58,488 bases of DNA from Pseudomonadota bacterium (GTDB lineage Bacteria > Pseudomonadota > Alphaproteobacteria > Sphingomonadales > Sphingomonadaceae), in assembly GCA_023416515.1 (NCBI GenBank), contig JAEZHP010000021.1, positions 1-58,488 of the forward strand. The letters run 5' to 3'. Positions within the stretch are counted from its first letter, which is position 1. Each line of letters begins with the position of its first letter. Shown here piece by piece: positions 43,911 through 54,165 of the stretch. The notes beneath the pieces were generated by a model. The model searched no databases, was not told the origin of the DNA, and worked only from the letters and a program-made list of their open reading frames with translations. The translations under genes were made by a program, and so were the position numbers.

Positions 43911-44604
43911 GAAGGGCCGAGTCCTCCTCGTCGAGGACGACCGGGCGCTCGTCGAGCTGCTCACCTACCATCTCGAGCGCGAGGAGTTCGAGGTCGAGAC
44001 CACCCCGGACGGCGAGGAAGCGTTGATGATGGCGCGTGAGCGCGTGCCGGACCTCGTCCTGCTCGACTGGATGGTCGAGGGGATCAGCGGCATCGAGGTG
44101 TGCCGGAGGCTTCGGCGCCTGCCGGAGACGGCGAACCTGCCGATCATCATGCTGACCGCGCGCGGCGAGGAGACCGACCGGATCCGAGGCCTCGAGACCG
44201 GCGCCGACGATTATGTCACCAAGCCGTTCAGTCCACGCGAGCTTCTCGCCCGAGTCAGCGCGGTGCTTCGCCGGGTTCGGCCGGCTCTTGCCGGGGAGCA
44301 ACTCGTTTATGCCGACATCGAAATGGACATCGTCGGCCACAAGGTGAAGCGCGACGGCGACACCGTTGCGCTCGGCCCGACCGAGTTCCGCCTGCTCAGG
44401 CATTTCCTCGAACATCCTGGGCGCGTCTTCTCGCGCGAGCGGCTGCTCGACAGCGTGTGGGGCCACGACAGTGACATCGAGCTTCGCACCGTCGACGTCC
44501 ACATCCGACGTCTTCGCAAGGCGATCAACGACGGTGGGCGAGCCGACATCATCCGCACTGTGCGCTCCGCCGGCTACGCGCTCGACGCCGAAGGCGCCGC
44601 CTGA
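43903..44604 (+). CDS. phoB: Phosphate response regulator PhoB
   Basis: A 233-residue OmpR-type regulator. The receiver domain (5-120) has DD at VLLVEDDRALVEL, phospho-Asp in LVLLDWMVEGISG and Lys in VTKPFSP. The winged-helix domain has VALGPTEFRLLRHF and RTVDVHIRRLRKAI. It binds Pho boxes such as that at 38528. Its start ATG 43903 overlaps phoU; the longer upstream frame has no family match. Having phoB last and phoR first, with the transporter between, is uncommon but known in alphaproteobacteria. Confidence 0.92.
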   Translation: MTKKGRVLLVEDDRALVELLTYHLEREEFEVETTPDGEEALMMARERVPDLVLLDWMVEGISGIEVCRRLRRLPETANLPIIMLTARGEETDRIRGLETGADDYVTKPFSPRELLARVSAVLRRVRPALAGEQLVYADIEMDIVGHKVKRDGDTVALGPTEFRLLRHFLEHPGRVFSRERLLDSVWGHDSDIELRTVDVHIRRLRKAINDGGRADIIRTVRSAGYALDAEGAA

Positions 44605-44742
44605 TCTGAATCAGCCGACGAGGGAACAATTTGCTCCCGCTGCGTTCGTTCCGGTGCCGGTAGAATCGCCCCGGCCAGTGTAAGCGTCGGCGCGCCCTCT
44701 CGTACGAATTCATCCGCGCGCCGCCCTTGAGGAGGCATGAGA

Positions 44743-45018
44743 ATGAAGCTCTTGTTCGTCGCCGCGGCCCTGATGGTCGGCGGAACCGCGATTGCCCAGG
44801 AGCGCGACGCGCGCGGCATCCCGGTCGTTTCCGAGAATCCCAACGTGCCGGCGGGCGCCAACCAGCCCGTTCCGGCCGGAGCGGGCCCGCTCGTCGTGTC
44901 CCCCAACCAGGCGCAGGTCTTCCAGAGCCGGCCGGCCACCGCGGCCTATCCGCCGTGCACCCGCGGCCAGACCGACCGCTGCACCCAGACCTATGAGCGC
45001 GGCCGCGCTCCTCGCTGA
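44743..45018 (+). CDS. Secreted 91-residue protein of unknown function
   Basis: A signal peptide (KLLFVAAALMVGGTAIAQ) is followed by a Pro/Val-rich mature region with two cysteines near the end (PPCTRGQTDRCTQ), which could form a disulphide. ATG 44743 gives ideal spacing to GGAGG at 44731, while the ATG at 44737 would be too close. A periplasmic or secreted role is inferred. No family recognised. Confidence 0.65.
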   Translation: MKLLFVAAALMVGGTAIAQERDARGIPVVSENPNVPAGANQPVPAGAGPLVVSPNQAQVFQSRPATAAYPPCTRGQTDRCTQTYERGRAPR

Positions 45019-45029
45019 GGTCTAAAACT

Positions 45030-45129
45030 CCCCCGTCATTCCCGCGAAAGCGGGAATCCAGCTTCACTTTGCTTGGAAGCTGAACAAGAAAGCTGGATCC
45101 CCGCTTTCGCGGGGATGACGGTAAGGGGG
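45030..45129. repeat. 100-bp palindromic REP-like element
   Basis: CCCCCGTCATTCCCGCGAAA at the left mirrors the right side, which reads CGCTTTCGCGGGGATGACGG, both followed by or preceded by ATCCAGCTT / AAGCTGGAT. A core of CCCGCGAAAGCGGG repeats twice in opposite directions around a 30-base centre. The same core is seen at 24793. The right flank AAGGGGG lies 7 bases from the GTG start of the next gene and acts as its Shine-Dalgarno. Confidence 0.8.
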
Positions 45130-45135
45130 TCAGGA

Positions 45136-46032
45136 GTGATCAGTTTCGAAGACCGCGTTGCGATCGTCACCGGCGCCGGTGGCGGCCTCGGCCGCGCCTA
45201 TGCGCTTGAACTGGCACGGCGCGGCGCCAAGGTCGTGGTCAACGATCTCGGCGGCGCCCGTGACGGCTCCGGCCAAAGCGACGCCGCGGCTGAGGTCGTC
45301 GAGGAGATCCGCTCCGCCGGCGGCACCGCAATCGCCAACGGCGCCAGCGTCACCGACTTCGATCAGGTCGAGGCGATGGTCGCTCAGGCGCGCGAGGCGT
45401 TCGGCTCTGTCCACATCCTCATCAACAATGCCGGAATCCTGCGCGACAGGAGTTTCGCCAAGATGGACATGGCGGATTTCCGAGCGGTCGTGGACGTCCA
45501 CCTCAACGGATCGGCCAACTGCACCAAGGCGGTGTGGGAGTTGATGCGCGAGCAAGCCTATGGCCGGATCCTGATGACTGCCTCATCGACGGGCCTCTAC
45601 GGCAATTTCGGCCAAGCAAATTACGGCGCCGCCAAATTGGGCCTCGCTGGGCTCGCCAAGACGCTCAGCCTCGAAGGCGCGAAGTACAATATCCGGGTCA
45701 ACACCATTGCTCCGACCGCGGCCACTCGGATGACCGAGGACATCTTTCCGCCCGACCTGCTTGAGCTGTTCAGGCCGGCGCTGGTCGCCCCCGCGGCCCT
45801 ATACCTGGTCAGCGAGGACGCGCCGACCAACGCCATCGTCGGTGCCGGCGCCGGGGTCGTCCAGGCTGCCTATGTCACCCTCACCCGCGGGGTCGCCCTG
45901 CCGGCAGACGACCGCACCCCCGAGGCTGTGGCGCGCATGTGGGACCGGATCACCGACCGCACCGGCGAGATCGTGCCGCGGTCCGGCGCCGAGCAGGCGA
46001 TGACCAGCCTTCAGAGGCTGCAGGGGCAGTAG
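45136..46032 (+). CDS. Short-chain dehydrogenase (MFE-2/3-hydroxyacyl-CoA dehydrogenase-like)
   Basis: A 298-residue SDR. TGAGGGLGRAYALELARRG binds NAD, NNAGILRDRSFAKMD is conserved, and the catalytic set is S in TASSTGLYG, Y-x3-K in NYGAAKLGLAG. The pattern VVVNDLGGARDGSG resembles the hydroxyacyl-CoA dehydrogenase domain of multifunctional beta-oxidation enzyme 2. The substrate is probably a 3-hydroxyacyl-CoA but steroid or diol oxidation is possible. The start is GTG 45136, directly after a REP-like element which supplies the GGGGG ribosome binding site. Confidence 0.82.
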   Translation: MISFEDRVAIVTGAGGGLGRAYALELARRGAKVVVNDLGGARDGSGQSDAAAEVVEEIRSAGGTAIANGASVTDFDQVEAMVAQAREAFGSVHILINNAGILRDRSFAKMDMADFRAVVDVHLNGSANCTKAVWELMREQAYGRILMTASSTGLYGNFGQANYGAAKLGLAGLAKTLSLEGAKYNIRVNTIAPTAATRMTEDIFPPDLLELFRPALVAPAALYLVSEDAPTNAIVGAGAGVVQAAYVTLTRGVALPADDRTPEAVARMWDRITDRTGEIVPRSGAEQAMTSLQRLQGQ

Positions 46033-46105
46033 CCTTCGAACGCTGTATTGCTCCACTATTACACCCGTGCTATTCATCCGCCTTCAACAGGGTGGGAGAT
46101 GGCAC

Positions 46106-47194
46106 ATGTATAGTGAGAGCGATCTCGAGGCCGCGGTTACCGCGGGGGCGTTGAGCCCCGAGGCGGCGCGTCAGCTTCGCGACTTCGTGGCACGGGAAAG
46201 GGCACTGCCGGCTGCGGACGAGGAGCATTTCCGGCTTCTGACCGGCTTCAACGACATCTTCGTCGCACTCGCGACAATCATCATGCTGGTCGCGGTCGGC
46301 TGGCTGGCCAATACCATTCCACCGCACATCGATTTCGACGGGCCTTCGCCTTTCGCCGGCGTCTTTGTCGCCGGTGTCGCCTGGAGCCTGGCCGAATTCT
46401 TCACCCGCAAGCGCCGAATGGCACTGCCAAGCATCATCCTTCTGCTCGCCTTCGTCGGCGGCGTGTTCGAGGCCGTCTTCGTCGCCGGAGGACTGGCGAT
46501 CGGCGAAGCGGCATTCGACGAAAATCGGACCGCGGTGGCGATGCTGTTCGCCAGCGCCGCGGCGATCGCGGCCGGCGCGGCGTGGGCGCATTGGCAGCGT
46601 TTCCGGGTGCCGGTCACGGTTGCGGCCGGCACCGCCGCACTCGCGGCTCTGATCCTATCGCTGGTCGCTTCGGCGCTGCCGCAAGACGGAAACCCCGGCG
46701 AAAACACCATCTTCCTGCTGGCCATTCTGGTGCTCGGGATCGGCGTGTTCGCGCTGGCGATGCGTTGGGACACGTCCGACCCGCGCCGCGAAACCCGCCG
46801 CTCGGATGTCGCCTTCTGGCTTCACCTGCTCGCGGCGCCGATGATCGTCCACCCTGTCTTCGCGCTGCTCGGCCTCACCGAAGGCGTCGTCTCTCCGGCA
46901 GAATCCGCGCTGGTCATCGCGCTCTACATCCTGCTCGGGGTCGCCGCCGTGGCGGTGGACCGCCGCGCCCTGCTCGTGTCGGCGCTCGCCTACGTGCTCT
47001 ATGCGCTCAACAGCCTGTTCCAGACCTACGGCGCCGTCGAATTGAGCTTCGCCCTGACCGCCCTGGTGATCGGATCGGCGCTTCTGGTGCTCTCCGCCTT
47101 CTGGGCGCAGACCCGCCGAGCGGTGATCAACCCGCTGCCCGATCATCTGAAGATGCGGCTTGCACCGGTGGACCGTCAGGCCCTGAGCGCCTGA
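46106..47194 (+). CDS. DUF2157-like polytopic membrane protein
   Basis: A 362-residue protein with about ten hydrophobic helices from residue 50 onwards and a soluble N-terminal helix bundle (residues 1-45; SDLEAAVTAGALSPEAARQL). The N-terminal part resembles DUF2157. GGGAG is 7 bases before ATG 46106. No catalytic motif is visible. It stands alone and ends 26 bases before a strong terminator. Confidence 0.65.
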   Translation: MYSESDLEAAVTAGALSPEAARQLRDFVARERALPAADEEHFRLLTGFNDIFVALATIIMLVAVGWLANTIPPHIDFDGPSPFAGVFVAGVAWSLAEFFTRKRRMALPSIILLLAFVGGVFEAVFVAGGLAIGEAAFDENRTAVAMLFASAAAIAAGAAWAHWQRFRVPVTVAAGTAALAALILSLVASALPQDGNPGENTIFLLAILVLGIGVFALAMRWDTSDPRRETRRSDVAFWLHLLAAPMIVHPVFALLGLTEGVVSPAESALVIALYILLGVAAVAVDRRALLVSALAYVLYALNSLFQTYGAVELSFALTALVIGSALLVLSAFWAQTRRAVINPLPDHLKMRLAPVDRQALSA

Positions 47195-47219
47195 CGTCGA
47201 AAGCCGGTCTGAAAGCAAC

Positions 47220-47252
47220 CGGGCCTCGGCATCCGCCGGGGCCCGTTTCTTT
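47220..47252 (+). terminator. Strong intrinsic terminator
   Basis: An 11-bp stem (47220-47230 with 47235-47245; one G-U pair) and a 4-base ATCC loop are followed by TTTCTTT. It ends the membrane-protein gene and precedes the convergent DUF2794 gene. Confidence 0.85.
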
Positions 47253-47257
47253 GCTCC

Positions 47258-47593
47258 CTATTCGTTCACGACCTTGAGCAGGCGCCGCTCGACCGGTGCC
47301 AGGATCGGCCCGAGCTCATGCCCACGGCGAAGTACGCGGCCGTCCTCGGCGATCAGCGCCCACATGCCCTGGCGGCTGCGAAGTGCGGGACGCTTCTCGA
47401 TCCGATATTCGGGGTGCTCGGCGCTTCGGCGGAAAGCGCAGAAGCTCGCCGCATCGCGACCGAACTGCATCGCGTAATCCTTCCACAGGCCCGCAGCGAC
47501 CATCCGGCCGTAGAGGTCGACAATGCGCGCAAGCTCACCGCGCTCGAACCCGACCTGCGATGTCGCCACCGGAAAAGGGTGGACGGTCCCCAT
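47258..47593 (-). CDS. DUF2794 protein
   Basis: A 111-residue cytosolic protein with the alphaproteobacterial DUF2794 pattern: FERGELARIVDLYGRMVAAGLW and then DYAMQFGRDAASFCAFRRSAE, with a basic YRIEKRPALRSRQGMWALI end. Function is unknown. ATG 47593 overlaps the cysE stop (TGATG), so its translation is coupled to that of cysE. Confidence 0.8.
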   Translation of the reverse strand: MGTVHPFPVATSQVGFERGELARIVDLYGRMVAAGLWKDYAMQFGRDAASFCAFRRSAEHPEYRIEKRPALRSRQGMWALIAEDGRVLRRGHELGPILAPVERRLLKVVNE

Positions 47594-48303
47594 CAGGCGC
47601 GGTCGCCTGCCTTGACGCCGGCCTTCACCTGGCGCCGAGCCACGTCGCGCTCCTCGGCAAGCTCGGCGATCCGACGGCGAAGACGCTCGACCTCGCCCTG
47701 GAGCTGCTCGAGCTTCTGGCCGGTCGGGTCGCACGCTTCCGAGCAGGGCGTGCCGTAGGGCACGAACGCCTTCTGGTAATGCTCCGCCTCCACCAAAGTC
47801 GGCTTTGCCGGGATTCCGGTCATCGTCGCGCCTTCCGGCACGTCGCGGGTGACCACCGCATTGGCCCCGATCCGGGCGCGCGGGCCGACAATGATCGGCC
47901 CCAGCACCTGAGCGCCCGAGCCGATGATGACTCCGTCGCTGATCGTCGGGTGGCGCTTGCCCGCGACTCCGTCGGTCGGGTTGGTGCCGCCCAAGGTGAC
48001 GTTCTGGTAGATGGTGACGTCGTCGCCGATCTCCGCAGTCTCGCCGATCACGGTGAACCCATGGTCGATAAAGAAGTTGCGGCCGATCTTGGCGCCGGGA
48101 TGGATGTCGATCGCGGTGAAGAAGCGCGCGATATGGTTGACCAGGCGTGCGAGGAAATAGAGCTCGCCTCCGAACAGCCAATGCGCGACGCGATGGAAGC
48201 CGAGCGCCCACACGCCCGGATAGAGCAGGATCTCCCACCGGCTCCGAGGCGCGGGGTCGCGCGCCTTGACCGAGTCGAGATAGGCGCCGAAGCCCGACAA
48301 CAT
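47593..48303 (-). CDS. cysE: Serine O-acetyltransferase (EpsC type)
   Basis: A 236-residue enzyme that acetylates serine with acetyl-CoA for cysteine synthesis. The left-handed beta helix carries DIHPGAKIGRNFFIDHGFT, GGTNPTDGVAGKRHPT and IIVGPRARIGANAVVTRDVP. A short N-terminal domain and a C-terminal coiled coil (LEQLQGEVERLRRRIAELAE) are like the EpsC subtype. AGGAG precedes ATG 48303 by 8 bases. Together with cysD and cysN it completes part of the sulfur route. Confidence 0.9.
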   Translation of the reverse strand: MLSGFGAYLDSVKARDPAPRSRWEILLYPGVWALGFHRVAHWLFGGELYFLARLVNHIARFFTAIDIHPGAKIGRNFFIDHGFTVIGETAEIGDDVTIYQNVTLGGTNPTDGVAGKRHPTISDGVIIGSGAQVLGPIIVGPRARIGANAVVTRDVPEGATMTGIPAKPTLVEAEHYQKAFVPYGTPCSEACDPTGQKLEQLQGEVERLRRRIAELAEERDVARRQVKAGVKAGDRA

Positions 48304-48468
48304 TCCGCCACTCCTAGCCCCCACCGGTGAAAAGATAGTTTGCGCGAGCGCATTTTTCCAGCGGTCGCGTTCGCCGTAATGAACGTCGCCTTGGTCGTTT
48401 GAACTTCGTGACCGCCGTTCGGCGCGCTAAGCTTCGCGCCGATCCATCGGAGAGGGGGAGAATCTTCC

Positions 48469-49212
48469 ATGAGCGAATTCCGCAGTCTGATCGACAGCAA
48501 GGCCGGGCGCGGCTGCACGATCGAGGTCTATCAGGTGACCCGCAACGTGGTCACCTATGTCGGCCGCCAGAAGCAAATCGGCCGGCAGGTGTGCATCAGG
48601 CTGAACGGCGGCTCGGCGCTGCTCGAGCCCGGCGCGTTCCAATATTCCAACGGCCGCATCACTGCAGAGGTGCAGAAGAACGATCCCAATGCGGGCTTCT
48701 TCAAGCGGGCCATCCAGTCGGCCGGCACCGGCGAGAGTGCCTTCTCGACTCGCTTTTCGGGCCAGGGCGAGGTGTGGACGGAGCTGACCCACAAGGAATT
48801 CATCATCGCCGAGATGGACGGGCCGGGCGACGCGCTGCTGCTCGACGACAAGGCCTTCTATGCCTGCGAAGGCACGATCCAGCTCAAGACCCACATGCAC
48901 AACAGCATCTCGGGCGCCCTGTCGGGGGCCGGGCTGATGCAGCCCAAGCTCGAGGGCGCCGGAGTGTTCGTCGTGGAATCCCCGGTGCCGGTCGACGAGA
49001 TCGAGGCGATCGAGCTGGACGGCTCAGGCGAGCTCACCGTCGATGGCGATCTCATGCTGATGTATTCGGCGAGCCTCCAGGTCGAGCTTCGCCCACTGGT
49101 GTCCGGCCTTCGCAACGCGATGCGCTCAGGCGAGGGCCTCGTCTATGTGCTTCGCGGCCGCGGCACCGTGTGGCTGATGCCGACCCATCAGAAGGACACT
49201 GGGATCGCGTGA
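48469..49212 (+). CDS. AIM24 family protein
   Basis: A 247-residue protein with the beta-prism AIM24 fold (DUF124): GAFQYSNGRITAEVQKN, GEVWTELTHKEFIIAEM, and GAGVFVVESPVPVDEIEAI and LVYVLRGRGTVWLMPT near the end. No signal peptide. In yeast AIM24 supports mitochondrial architecture; bacterial roles are unclear. AGAGGGGGAG lies before ATG 48469. It is divergent from cysE, leaving 165 bases with no recognised regulator site. Confidence 0.85.
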   Translation: MSEFRSLIDSKAGRGCTIEVYQVTRNVVTYVGRQKQIGRQVCIRLNGGSALLEPGAFQYSNGRITAEVQKNDPNAGFFKRAIQSAGTGESAFSTRFSGQGEVWTELTHKEFIIAEMDGPGDALLLDDKAFYACEGTIQLKTHMHNSISGALSGAGLMQPKLEGAGVFVVESPVPVDEIEAIELDGSGELTVDGDLMLMYSASLQVELRPLVSGLRNAMRSGEGLVYVLRGRGTVWLMPTHQKDTGIA

Positions 49213-49218
49213 AATCTC

Positions 49219-49246
49219 GCGGCGCAGCGGAACGCTGCTGCGCCGC
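49219..49246 (+). terminator. Terminator-like hairpin after AIM24 gene
   Basis: GCGGCGCAG (49219-49227) pairs with CTGCGCCGC (49238-49246) with a 10-base loop. Only a weak T-run (CATTTG) follows, so it may be a partial terminator or a 5'-leader structure of katG. Confidence 0.5.
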
Positions 49247-49378
49247 GTCATTTGCCGGCTCGATCAGCAATGCCGGTTTAAGTCGTTTCTCCGATTGTTC
49301 GTGCAGGACTAGCGTCGTCTCCTCCTCCGCCGCTTCGTGGCGGAGCGACTCGGCGCGGCACAGCATCGGAGACACAAG

Positions 49379-51565
<2,187 letters not shown>

Positions 51566-51579
51566 GTTGGGAAGGTCCT

Positions 51580-51599
51580 CCCCGGCCGCTGAGCCGGGG
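51580..51599 (+). terminator. Hairpin between katG and the small downstream gene
   Basis: CCCCGGC (51580-51586) and GCCGGGG (51593-51599) form a 7-bp stem. No T-run follows. A similar sequence, CCTCCCCG and CGGGGAGG, occurs upstream of ahpD near 52497, so these may be copies of a small palindromic repeat rather than terminators. Confidence 0.4.
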
Positions 51600-51623
51600 A
51601 AGGTGTTCCCGGGAGGAGAGGCG

Positions 51624-51911
51624 ATGGATCGCGCGGGCGCCGAGGCTCTCGATTCGACCCACACCTGGTGGGCACCCGCCGTGCGGGCGCCGCATCGCGA
51701 TTGGTCTGGAATGCCCGGCTGCCGCTCGGGCGCGCGATTCCTGATCGACGAGCACAGCCGCCGTCCGGCGCGCGACAACTATCCGGTCTTCGAGACGCGG
51801 ACTCAGTGCCTAGAATGGATCATGGCCCACCGCGCCGATCTGGTCCGCACGGCGCCAGGGGCCACGGTAATGCCCGTCTCGCTCCAGCGCTGGCTGCTGG
51901 GTTTGGAGTAG
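51624..51911 (+). CDS. Hypothetical 95-residue protein downstream of katG
   Basis: GGGAGGAGAGGC lies immediately before ATG 51624. The 95 residues include a Trp-rich region (WWAPAV, HRDW) and a C-terminal helix (SLQRWLLGLE). No family recognised and no signal peptide. It might be co-transcribed with katG across the hairpin and is followed by a strong bidirectional terminator. Confidence 0.6.
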   Translation: MDRAGAEALDSTHTWWAPAVRAPHRDWSGMPGCRSGARFLIDEHSRRPARDNYPVFETRTQCLEWIMAHRADLVRTAPGATVMPVSLQRWLLGLE

Positions 51912-51915
51912 GCGC

Positions 51916-51955
51916 AAGAAAGCCGCCGTCGCGTGGAGCGATCGGCGGCTTTCTT
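51916..51955. terminator. Bidirectional terminator between convergent genes
   Basis: AAGAAAGCCGCCG (51916-51928) is an exact inverted repeat of CGGCGGCTTTCTT (51943-51955) with a 14-base loop. T-runs exist on both strands, so it serves the 95-residue gene and ahpD. Confidence 0.85.
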
Positions 51956-51960
51956 ATGAT

Positions 51961-52479
51961 TTAGAGGGTCGCGTGGACGGTCGCGACGGCCTTAAGGACC
52001 GCGCCGATGCGGGCGGCGGTCTGGATATGCTCGGCCTTGACGCCGTGCTGCTGAAGGACTCGCTCGTGGCTGTCGATGCACATGCCGCAGCCGTTCATCG
52101 CGCTCACCGCGAGGCTGAACAGCTCGAAGTCGGCCTTGTCGATGCCCGGATTGCCGATCACGTTCATGCGCAGCTTCGCCGGCAGGGTCCCGTAAACCGG
52201 GTTCGAGGACAGGTGGACGAAGCGGTAATAGACGTTGTTCATCGCCATGACCGCCGCGGCCGCGCGCGCCGCATTGGCGGCTTCCGGAGTCAGCTTGCCT
52301 TCGGCTTCGGCCTCGACGGCGGCAACCAGCGGCCGGTGGCCGGAGCCGTGGGCACAGGCGAGCAGGAGGCCATATTTGCGCTGGTCGCCCAAAGTCTGGT
52401 CGTTGAGCAGCGAGCCGACGTTGAGGCGCAGGTCCTTGGCGTAGTCGGGAAGCGTCTCGGCGAATTCCTTGAGAGACAT
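51961..52479 (-). CDS. ahpD: Alkyl hydroperoxide reductase-associated AhpD
   Basis: A 172-residue helical protein. The active CxxC is CGMCIDSHE (near residues 131-138), giving AhpD disulphide reductase activity that reduces AhpC. MNNVYYRFVHL and GNPGIDKADFELFSLAVSA are family blocks. ATG 52479 is preceded by AGGAG. It lies 129 bases downstream of ahpC in the same direction, after ahpC's own terminator, suggesting partial read-through or a separate promoter. Confidence 0.9.
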   Translation of the reverse strand: MSLKEFAETLPDYAKDLRLNVGSLLNDQTLGDQRKYGLLLACAHGSGHRPLVAAVEAEAEGKLTPEAANAARAAAAVMAMNNVYYRFVHLSSNPVYGTLPAKLRMNVIGNPGIDKADFELFSLAVSAMNGCGMCIDSHERVLQQHGVKAEHIQTAARIGAVLKAVATVHATL

Positions 52480-52524
52480 TTTGAACTCCTATGATCCTCC
52501 CCGAGCCGTGCCGGGGAGGCGTTA

Positions 52525-52563
52525 ACAAAAAAAGAGGGGCGCGAGATTGCTCCCACGCCCCTC
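52525..52563 (-). terminator. Terminator of ahpC with a long U-run
   Basis: On the minus strand a GC-rich stem (52534-52541 with 52556-52563) is followed by a run of seven or more T (52525-52533 reading as A on plus). This is the best intrinsic terminator in the window. Confidence 0.85.
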
Positions 52564-52608
52564 CCGTTTGGACGTCGCGGCCTCAGGGGGAGAGAGCCGC
52601 CCAGGGGC

Positions 52609-53151
52609 TTAAGCGGCCGGCCGCAGGACGTCCTGACCCTTTTCCCAGTTGCACGGGCACAGCTCGTCGGTCTGCAGCGCGTCGAGGACGCGGAGCGTCT
52701 CCGCCGGATTGCGGCCGACATTGAGGCCATTGACCGTGACCTGCTGGATCACGTTGTCGGGGTCGATAATGAAGGTCGCGCGGAACGCGACATGCTCGTT
52801 CTTGTCGAGGATGCCGAGGGCCTCCGCGAGCTTGCCGCCATTGTCGGCAATCCACGGGAAGTCGGCCTTGGCCAGATCCTCGTCCGACCGGCGCCACGCG
52901 AAGTGGACGTGGGCGGTGTCGGTCGAGGCGCCGATCAGGACCGCGTCACGGTCCTCGAAATCCTGCTTCAGCTCGCCGTAGCCGACGATCTCGGTCGGGC
53001 AGACGAAGGTGAAGTCCTTCGGCCAGTAGAAAAGGACCTTCCACTTGCCGTTGGTCTCGGCGAGGTTGATCGTCTCGCCCGCGGGCAGGGCGTCGGTGCC
53101 CTGCTGAACCGGAAGGGTGAATTCGGGAAGTTTGTCGCCGACGGTCAGCAT
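52609..53151 (-). CDS. ahpC: Peroxiredoxin AhpC
   Basis: A 180-residue typical 2-Cys peroxiredoxin. Peroxidatic Cys is in DFTFVCPTEIVGYG and a resolving Cys pair lies near the end (ELCPCNWEKGQ). FRATFIIDPDN and NPAETLRVLDALQ are conserved. It reduces hydrogen peroxide and alkyl peroxides using AhpD. AGGAG lies 8 bases before ATG 53151. It is divergent from oxyR with 110 bases between. Confidence 0.93.
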   Translation of the reverse strand: MLTVGDKLPEFTLPVQQGTDALPAGETINLAETNGKWKVLFYWPKDFTFVCPTEIVGYGELKQDFEDRDAVLIGASTDTAHVHFAWRRSDEDLAKADFPWIADNGGKLAEALGILDKNEHVAFRATFIIDPDNVIQQVTVNGLNVGRNPAETLRVLDALQTDELCPCNWEKGQDVLRPAA

Positions 53152-53261
53152 CGGTGTGCTCCTGTTTTTCTGAGGTTTCTGAGGAAATCCGTGGCCGCTA
53201 TATGGGCCGCGATCACCATTGGACAAATTGATAAGTTCTCGTCTATTGATCGATTGCGTCT

Positions 53262-54161
53262 ATGAGCACCTACCTCCCCACCCTGAAGCAGCTCCAGTAT
53301 CTGGTGGCGCTGAAGACCCATGGCCATTTCGGCCGCGCTGCCGATGCCTGTTTCGTGACCCAGTCCACCTTGTCTGCCGGGATCAAGGAGCTGGAATCGC
53401 TGATCGGGGTCACTCTGGTCGAACGGACCAAGCGGGTGGTGCGGTTCACCCCGCTCGGCATACGGGTCGCGGAAAAGGCGCAGCGTATCCTTCGCGAGGC
53501 CGAGGAGCTGGCCGACATGGTTCGCGCGGCCGGCAAGCCGCTGTCTGGCGAGCTTCGAATGGGCGTCATCCCCACCATCGCCCCGTTCCTGCTTCCGACG
53601 TTGCTGCCGCGGCTTCGTCAGCAATGGCCCGATCTTCGGCTCTATCTGCGCGAGGAGACCAGCCAGGCCGCCTGCGATTCCCTCCACCGCGGCGCCCTCG
53701 ATTGCGTGCTTCTCGCCCTCCCCTATCGCTGCGGCGACGTCGATAGTGTGACCCTGTTCGATGACCGCCTGCTGATCGCCTTCCCGCCGGGCGGTGCCGA
53801 CGACTTCCCCGACGCGGTGACTCCCGCGGTGATCGACGAGGACAAGCTGCTTCTGCTCGAGGACGGGCACTGCTTGAAGGATCATGCGCTCGCGGCCTGC
53901 AACCGGCCGGAGCTTCGCGCCGAGGCCTCGATCATGGGCACGTCGCTCCACACCCTCGTGCAGATGGTCGACAACGGCCTCGGCATGACTCTCGTCCCCG
54001 AGATGGCCGTCAAGGCCGGTCTGCTCGACGGCACTCGGGTCGAGGCTCGCACCCTCAAAGCCGACCACGCCTTCCGGCGGATCGCCCTGGTCTGGCGCAA
54101 GGGCTCCCCCCGGGAAAAGGAATTCCGGCTGCTCGCCGACGCTTTGAAGGCGGCGGCCTAG
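53262..54161 (+). CDS. oxyR: Hydrogen peroxide-sensing LysR regulator OxyR
   Basis: A 299-residue LysR regulator. The N-terminal HTH is in HGHFGRAADACFVTQSTLSA. The redox pair matches E. coli Cys199 and Cys208: GHCLKDHALAAC has cysteines exactly nine apart. It is divergent from ahpC and near katG, its expected targets. The 110-base gap holds CGTCTAT at 53240 and 53257, spaced 17 bases, but no full OxyR consensus. Confidence 0.93.
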   Translation: MSTYLPTLKQLQYLVALKTHGHFGRAADACFVTQSTLSAGIKELESLIGVTLVERTKRVVRFTPLGIRVAEKAQRILREAEELADMVRAAGKPLSGELRMGVIPTIAPFLLPTLLPRLRQQWPDLRLYLREETSQAACDSLHRGALDCVLLALPYRCGDVDSVTLFDDRLLIAFPPGGADDFPDAVTPAVIDEDKLLLLEDGHCLKDHALAACNRPELRAEASIMGTSLHTLVQMVDNGLGMTLVPEMAVKAGLLDGTRVEARTLKADHAFRRIALVWRKGSPREKEFRLLADALKAAA

Positions 54162-54165
54162 CCCC

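Noticed and set aside
44623..44650. Possible EcfG promoter before the secreted 91-residue gene
   Set aside because: GGAAC is followed by CGTT at 15 or 19 bases, whereas the consensus needs 16-17.
49229..49253. EcfG promoter before katG
   Set aside because: GGAAC is present, but at 16 bases the next four bases are ATTT and not CGTT.
53226..53263. OxyR binding site between ahpC and oxyR
   Set aside because: Only parts of the ATAG-N7-CTAT pattern are present; the spacing of the repeats is wrong for a full site. The location is right, so weak binding is possible.
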